Below the pieces are notes generated by a model. That model had not been told where the DNA came from and ran no database searches. It saw nothing but the letters and a program-made list of their open reading frames with translations. A stretch of DNA of 64,000 nucleotides from Limosilactobacillus reuteri subsp. reuteri (GTDB lineage: Bacteria; Bacillota; Bacilli; Lactobacillales; Lactobacillaceae). The translations under genes and the position numbers were made by a program. Position 1 is the stretch's first letter; every line of letters begins with the position of its first letter. This document shows positions 61,210-64,000 of this stretch, piece by piece. The DNA is taken from assembly GCF_000016825.1 (NCBI RefSeq), contig NC_009513.1, positions 1,682,501 through 1,746,500 of the forward strand, read 5' to 3'.

Positions 61210-61956
61210 CTAATTTTTTAAAAAGTTAGCTACCAGTTCCAAAATTTCTTGGCGTCGTGAGCCATTAAACATATGTCCTTCTTCAGGAATTAAATGCAAT
61301 TCACTGTTAGGCATGATTACATTATATTTCTTTGAAGCTTCCGGGGAAACTACATTATCAGCTAACCCATGAATTAGCAGTGTGGGTCCACTATAATGCT
61401 GCGCTGTTTCGTAAATTGGTAAAAGCTGCGCCGTTCGGAAGTAGTCGCCGCCAACGGTAAAGCCATGCACATCAACCGTTTCTGGTATATGGTTAGGGTC
61501 ATATTGGCTTCCCTGACAAACTCCTTTTAGCGCATCATCTTTCAAGGTTGCGGCAGGTGCCAGCAGTACTAGTTTTGTAATAATATCGCGATAATAAGCC
61601 GCCAGCATCGAAGCAACTACCCCACCTTGCGAATGACCAATTAGGTAAATCTTCTTTGCTTGCATAGTTGTGTGAGCATAGTCAATGATTTTCATTCCAT
61701 CCAGGATTTCACTGAAAACTGTCATATCCTTGAATTCACCATCACTATGGCCAGTCCCATCAAAGTCAAAGCGTAACGTTGGAATTCCTTGTTGGTTTAA
61801 ATAGTGCGAAAGAGCATACAGAATTTTAGAATCATCATATCCCAGATTGCCCTTAAAGCCATGCATCAGAATTGCAATCGTATCGTTTTTAATCGTCGTT
61901 GTTCCTTCAAGAAGGCCATATAGTTTTAGACCATCTCGTTTGATTGTTATTTCCAT
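61210..61956 (-). CDS. Alpha/beta hydrolase, cinnamoyl (feruloyl) esterase-like
   Basis: 248 residues, no signal peptide. Seen: HGFKGN near 31, RFDFDGTGHSDGEFKDMTVF near 61-80, nucleophile elbow GHSQGG near 105-110, LVLLAPAATLKDDALKG near 130, aspartate in HGLADNVVSP near 196 and histidine in EEGHMF near 227. The pattern is that of the Lactobacillus johnsonii cinnamoyl esterase Lj0536, which frees ferulic and related acids from esters. ATG 61956 follows AGAGGTGG; an in-frame TTG just before is also possible. Single gene; no clear terminator. Confidence 0.88.
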   Translation of the reverse strand: MEITIKRDGLKLYGLLEGTTTIKNDTIAILMHGFKGNLGYDDSKILYALSHYLNQQGIPTLRFDFDGTGHSDGEFKDMTVFSEILDGMKIIDYAHTTMQAKKIYLIGHSQGGVVASMLAAYYRDIITKLVLLAPAATLKDDALKGVCQGSQYDPNHIPETVDVHGFTVGGDYFRTAQLLPIYETAQHYSGPTLLIHGLADNVVSPEASKKYNVIMPNSELHLIPEEGHMFNGSRRQEILELVANFLKN

Positions 61957-61990
61957 CAAACCACCTCTCGCCTATTATACACTGTTTGAC

Positions 61991-63346
61991 TTAGTGTTTT
62001 AGTTTCTCCAACATTTCCCGGTGGTGAGCCTCGTGTTTTTCATCCACCTTAACAAAGAAGTAAGAAACCGCGGCTAGGATGGCGACTACAACCCCAACTG
62101 TGATCGTTTTAATTGTGAAATTGGTTACCATGTAGCACGAGATTAAGAGTGCTAACACTGGAATGATATATTTTCCGGGAAGCTTAAACCCGTGATTAGG
62201 GAATTCATTAGTATGTTTAAACTTAATTACTGCTAAAATTGATGGAACATATTGAACAAACGAAGCAAGCACAATACAAGAAACAAGAAAGAGGTAAGAT
62301 TGCGTAACTAATAACATTGAAACAACGGCTGTCAGGATGATTGCTACCCAGGGTGCATCATGGCGGTTCTTTTTACCAACCCACTTTGGCAACATCGCGT
62401 GTTCATTCGCTAGTGAGGAAATTAATGACGGAGTGTTAAAGGAGGCCGCAAATGCCACCCCGAAAATACTGATTAACATTCCCACAATTACTAAAATGTA
62501 TCCCCATTTACCGACACCAGTTCCAAAGGCATTTGCAATTGGCGTACTATATTTTGACATCCTAGTTCCCAAAATACCGATTGCTACCAGCATCATTAGC
62601 GAATACATAATCGTTACACTAACCATTACGGCAATTAATACACGCGGAATATTTTTCTCCGGATCAGTCATTTGTTTTGCAGCAATTGGAATAAACGAAA
62701 AGCCGGTAAACATATAGAAAACAACACTAAAAGCTGCTCCAAAATGTTTGGCAAGCGGCATCGCCCCGGTGGTTGCTGCATGAGGAATTACCGGTGAAAA
62801 ATTGGCAAAATGAATACAAAAAACGCCAATTACAATAAAAGCAAGAATCGTAATCATTTTTGCAGCTGAAGAGAGGTTATCGACCAACTTAACAAGCGTT
62901 CGGCCAAAGAAATTAATAATTGAGAATAATAAAATTAAGCCAAAAACAGAAACATAGTATACCCAATGAGTATTAAAAATCGGTAAAAAGCTTCGGAGAG
63001 TTGTCAACAAAGCTACCACTTCGGCAGATAAAGTACAGCATCCTAGAAACCATGTAAAGATGCCGAGCTCATAGCCAGTAAACCGGCCAAATGCATTATA
63101 GGAATAAAGCCATGCGGCACCCGATCCGGTAAACCGACTAGAAAGGTCCGCATAACATAATGCAACCATGCTAACCGTAATCGCCGCACAGAGTAAGACA
63201 AGGACACTTGCTAAATTCATATCCTTATAGATAACTTGTGGTAGCAAAAAAGCACCTGAACCAATAACACCATTAATACCTAAAAAGTAAATTGAAATAA
63301 ACGATAACTTTTTAGGATTTTTCTTTTCCGTATTGATAAGCTCCAC
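61991..63346 (-). CDS. APC family amino acid permease (paralogue of 29422-30822)
   Basis: 451 residues and about 12 segments; nearly colinear with the permease at 29422-30822 (for example GINGVIGSGAFLLPQ, YADLSSRFTGSGAAWLYSY). It lacks the short insertion after IANAF and ends KVDEKHEAHHREMLEKLKH. The start is GTG 63346 just inside AAGGTGGAG, again without an ATG option, as in the paralogue. Substrate unknown. It lies between the esterase and phosphoketolase genes, same strand. Confidence 0.88.
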   Translation of the reverse strand: MELINTEKKNPKKLSFISIYFLGINGVIGSGAFLLPQVIYKDMNLASVLVLLCAAITVSMVALCYADLSSRFTGSGAAWLYSYNAFGRFTGYELGIFTWFLGCCTLSAEVVALLTTLRSFLPIFNTHWVYYVSVFGLILLFSIINFFGRTLVKLVDNLSSAAKMITILAFIVIGVFCIHFANFSPVIPHAATTGAMPLAKHFGAAFSVVFYMFTGFSFIPIAAKQMTDPEKNIPRVLIAVMVSVTIMYSLMMLVAIGILGTRMSKYSTPIANAFGTGVGKWGYILVIVGMLISIFGVAFAASFNTPSLISSLANEHAMLPKWVGKKNRHDAPWVAIILTAVVSMLLVTQSYLFLVSCIVLASFVQYVPSILAVIKFKHTNEFPNHGFKLPGKYIIPVLALLISCYMVTNFTIKTITVGVVVAILAAVSYFFVKVDEKHEAHHREMLEKLKH

Positions 63347-63451
63347 CTTCTATCTTCTATAACAAAAATAATATTACCTTCATTTAAAGTCTATTCTTAT
63401 TTTAAAGGGTTTACAAGTAAGGCAAGTTAACCAATCTTTATATTTCCAAAC

Positions 63452-63483
63452 AAAAAGAGACCGAGTTAAACTCGATCTCTTTT
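63452..63483. terminator. Terminator after the phosphoketolase gene
   Basis: AAAAGAGACCGAG (63453-63465) with CTCGATCTCTTTT (63471-63483), one mismatch, with flanking A and T runs; 40 bases past the phosphoketolase stop. Confidence 0.85.
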
Positions 63484-63522
63484 CTTAATTTATTAAGTGT
63501 TTAATTAGCAATCAGTAGCTGA

Positions 63523-64000
63523 TTACTTAAGACCCTTCCAAGTCCAGTTAGTAACTTCTGGTAAGTCCTTACCTTCTGAACGGATGTAGTGGTTGTGCTT
63601 GTTGATCATGTTGTCCATCTTGGCAACAAATGCAGCACTCTTTTGTTCGTAACCAGGAACACTTTGGATAGCGTCCTTAGCTAAGTGGAACCGGTCAAGT
63701 TCGTTTAATACACGCATGTCGAATGGAGTGGTGATATCACCATTTTCTTCGTATGAGTGAATGTGAACGTTACGGTTAGCACGATCGAAGAACAATGCTT
63801 GGATCATGTCACGGAATCCGTGCCATGCAAAGATAACTGGCTTGTCAGTAGTGAAGTAACTATTGAATTCAGCATCAGTTAAACCTTCAGGGTTCTTGTC
63901 AGTGTTCATCAAACGCATAATTTCGATGATGTTGATGTAACGAATCTTCAATTCAGGGAAGTTGTCATGAAGAATGTCAATAGCTGCAAGAGCTTCTTCA
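63523..64000 (-). CDS. xfp: Phosphoketolase, C-terminal part (cut by window edge)
   Basis: The frame is open to 64000; the 5' end is outside. The translated part (EEALAAIDILHDNFPELKIRY onward) matches the C-terminal domain of xylulose-5-phosphate/fructose-6-phosphate phosphoketolase, e.g. FNSYFTTDKPVIFAWHGF and the ending PEVTNWTWKGLK. Key step of the heterofermentative pentose phosphoketolase pathway. Codon use is strongly biased, as expected of a highly expressed gene. Confidence 0.92.
   Translation of the reverse strand, partial: EEALAAIDILHDNFPELKIRYINIIEIMRLMNTDKNPEGLTDAEFNSYFTTDKPVIFAWHGFRDMIQALFFDRANRNVHIHSYEENGDITTPFDMRVLNELDRFHLAKDAIQSVPGYEQKSAAFVAKMDNMINKHNHYIRSEGKDLPEVTNWTWKGLK

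Noticed and set aside
1..64000. CRISPR array, prophage or tRNA genes
   Set aside because: I looked for regularly spaced direct repeats, phage structural or integrase genes, and cloverleaf sequences ending in CCA; none was found.

Overview
The window reads as chromosome of a low-GC, heterofermentative lactobacillus. The best fit is Limosilactobacillus reuteri or a close relative; this is inferred from gene content, not from a database match. Supporting content: the 3' end of a phosphoketolase gene at the right edge, D-lactate dehydrogenase, PepX and prolyl aminopeptidase, a PotABCD polyamine importer, an R-specific alcohol dehydrogenase of the L. brevis type, a cinnamoyl-esterase-like hydrolase, and many short purine-rich Shine-Dalgarno (SD) sites with T-rich intrinsic terminators. 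I see no tRNA, rRNA, CRISPR array or prophage.

Layout. 1-11 kb: HelD-type RNA polymerase recycling ATPase, DedA membrane protein, a histidine phosphatase, HflX, two small stress proteins (GlsB-like, CsbD), LdhD, a very repetitive YhgE/Pip membrane protein with its TetR regulator, and a PspC protein. 11-14 kb (minus strand): a run of Nudix Ap4A hydrolase, guanylate-kinase-like protein, Fur-family regulator, Ser/Thr-rich anchored protein and a DUF membrane protein. 14-22 kb: two transporters, an unknown polytopic membrane protein and potABCD. 22-31 kb: peptidases, a P-type ATPase, Dps, an APC permease and a HAD phosphatase. 31.6-34.1 kb: a decayed patch in which a dead IS3-family element sits between the remnants of two unrelated genes. 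34-44 kb: ferredoxin-NADP reductase, nucleoside hydrolase, short-chain alcohol dehydrogenase, TauE-type exporter, a TPP riboswitch with ykoEDC thiamine-precursor ECF transporter, Na+/H+ antiporter and small membrane proteins. 44-51.8 kb: XRE regulator with a SAM-fold-like protein, quinone-oxidoreductase-like protein, PTS IIC, MFS exporter, and an ABC system whose ATPase is fused to an XRE DNA-binding domain. 52-64 kb: two hypothetical proteins, lipoate ligase, UspA, a TetM-like translation GTPase, a BglK-like ROK kinase, BrnQ, an apparently intact IS200/IS605 element (tnpA plus tnpB with candidate omegaRNA), the esterase, a second copy of the APC permease, and the phosphoketolase 3' end.

Most genes form short operons closed by strong, often bidirectional, hairpin terminators. 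Candidate CcpA (cre) sites sharing the core GTAAGCG lie upstream of ldhD, dps, the nucleoside hydrolase gene and usp/lplA.

The most unusual items are: (i) the HTH-ABC ATPase fusion with its permease; (ii) TnpB with a readable guide position; (iii) three structured intergenic regions with no assigned family (36253-36364, 51800-51984, 61020-61200); (iv) an MFS gene whose SD and start codon are separated by a hairpin; (v) an A9 tract that puts the membrane anchor of a hydrolase out of frame. All positions and pairings were read by eye; family assignments rest on motif recognition.
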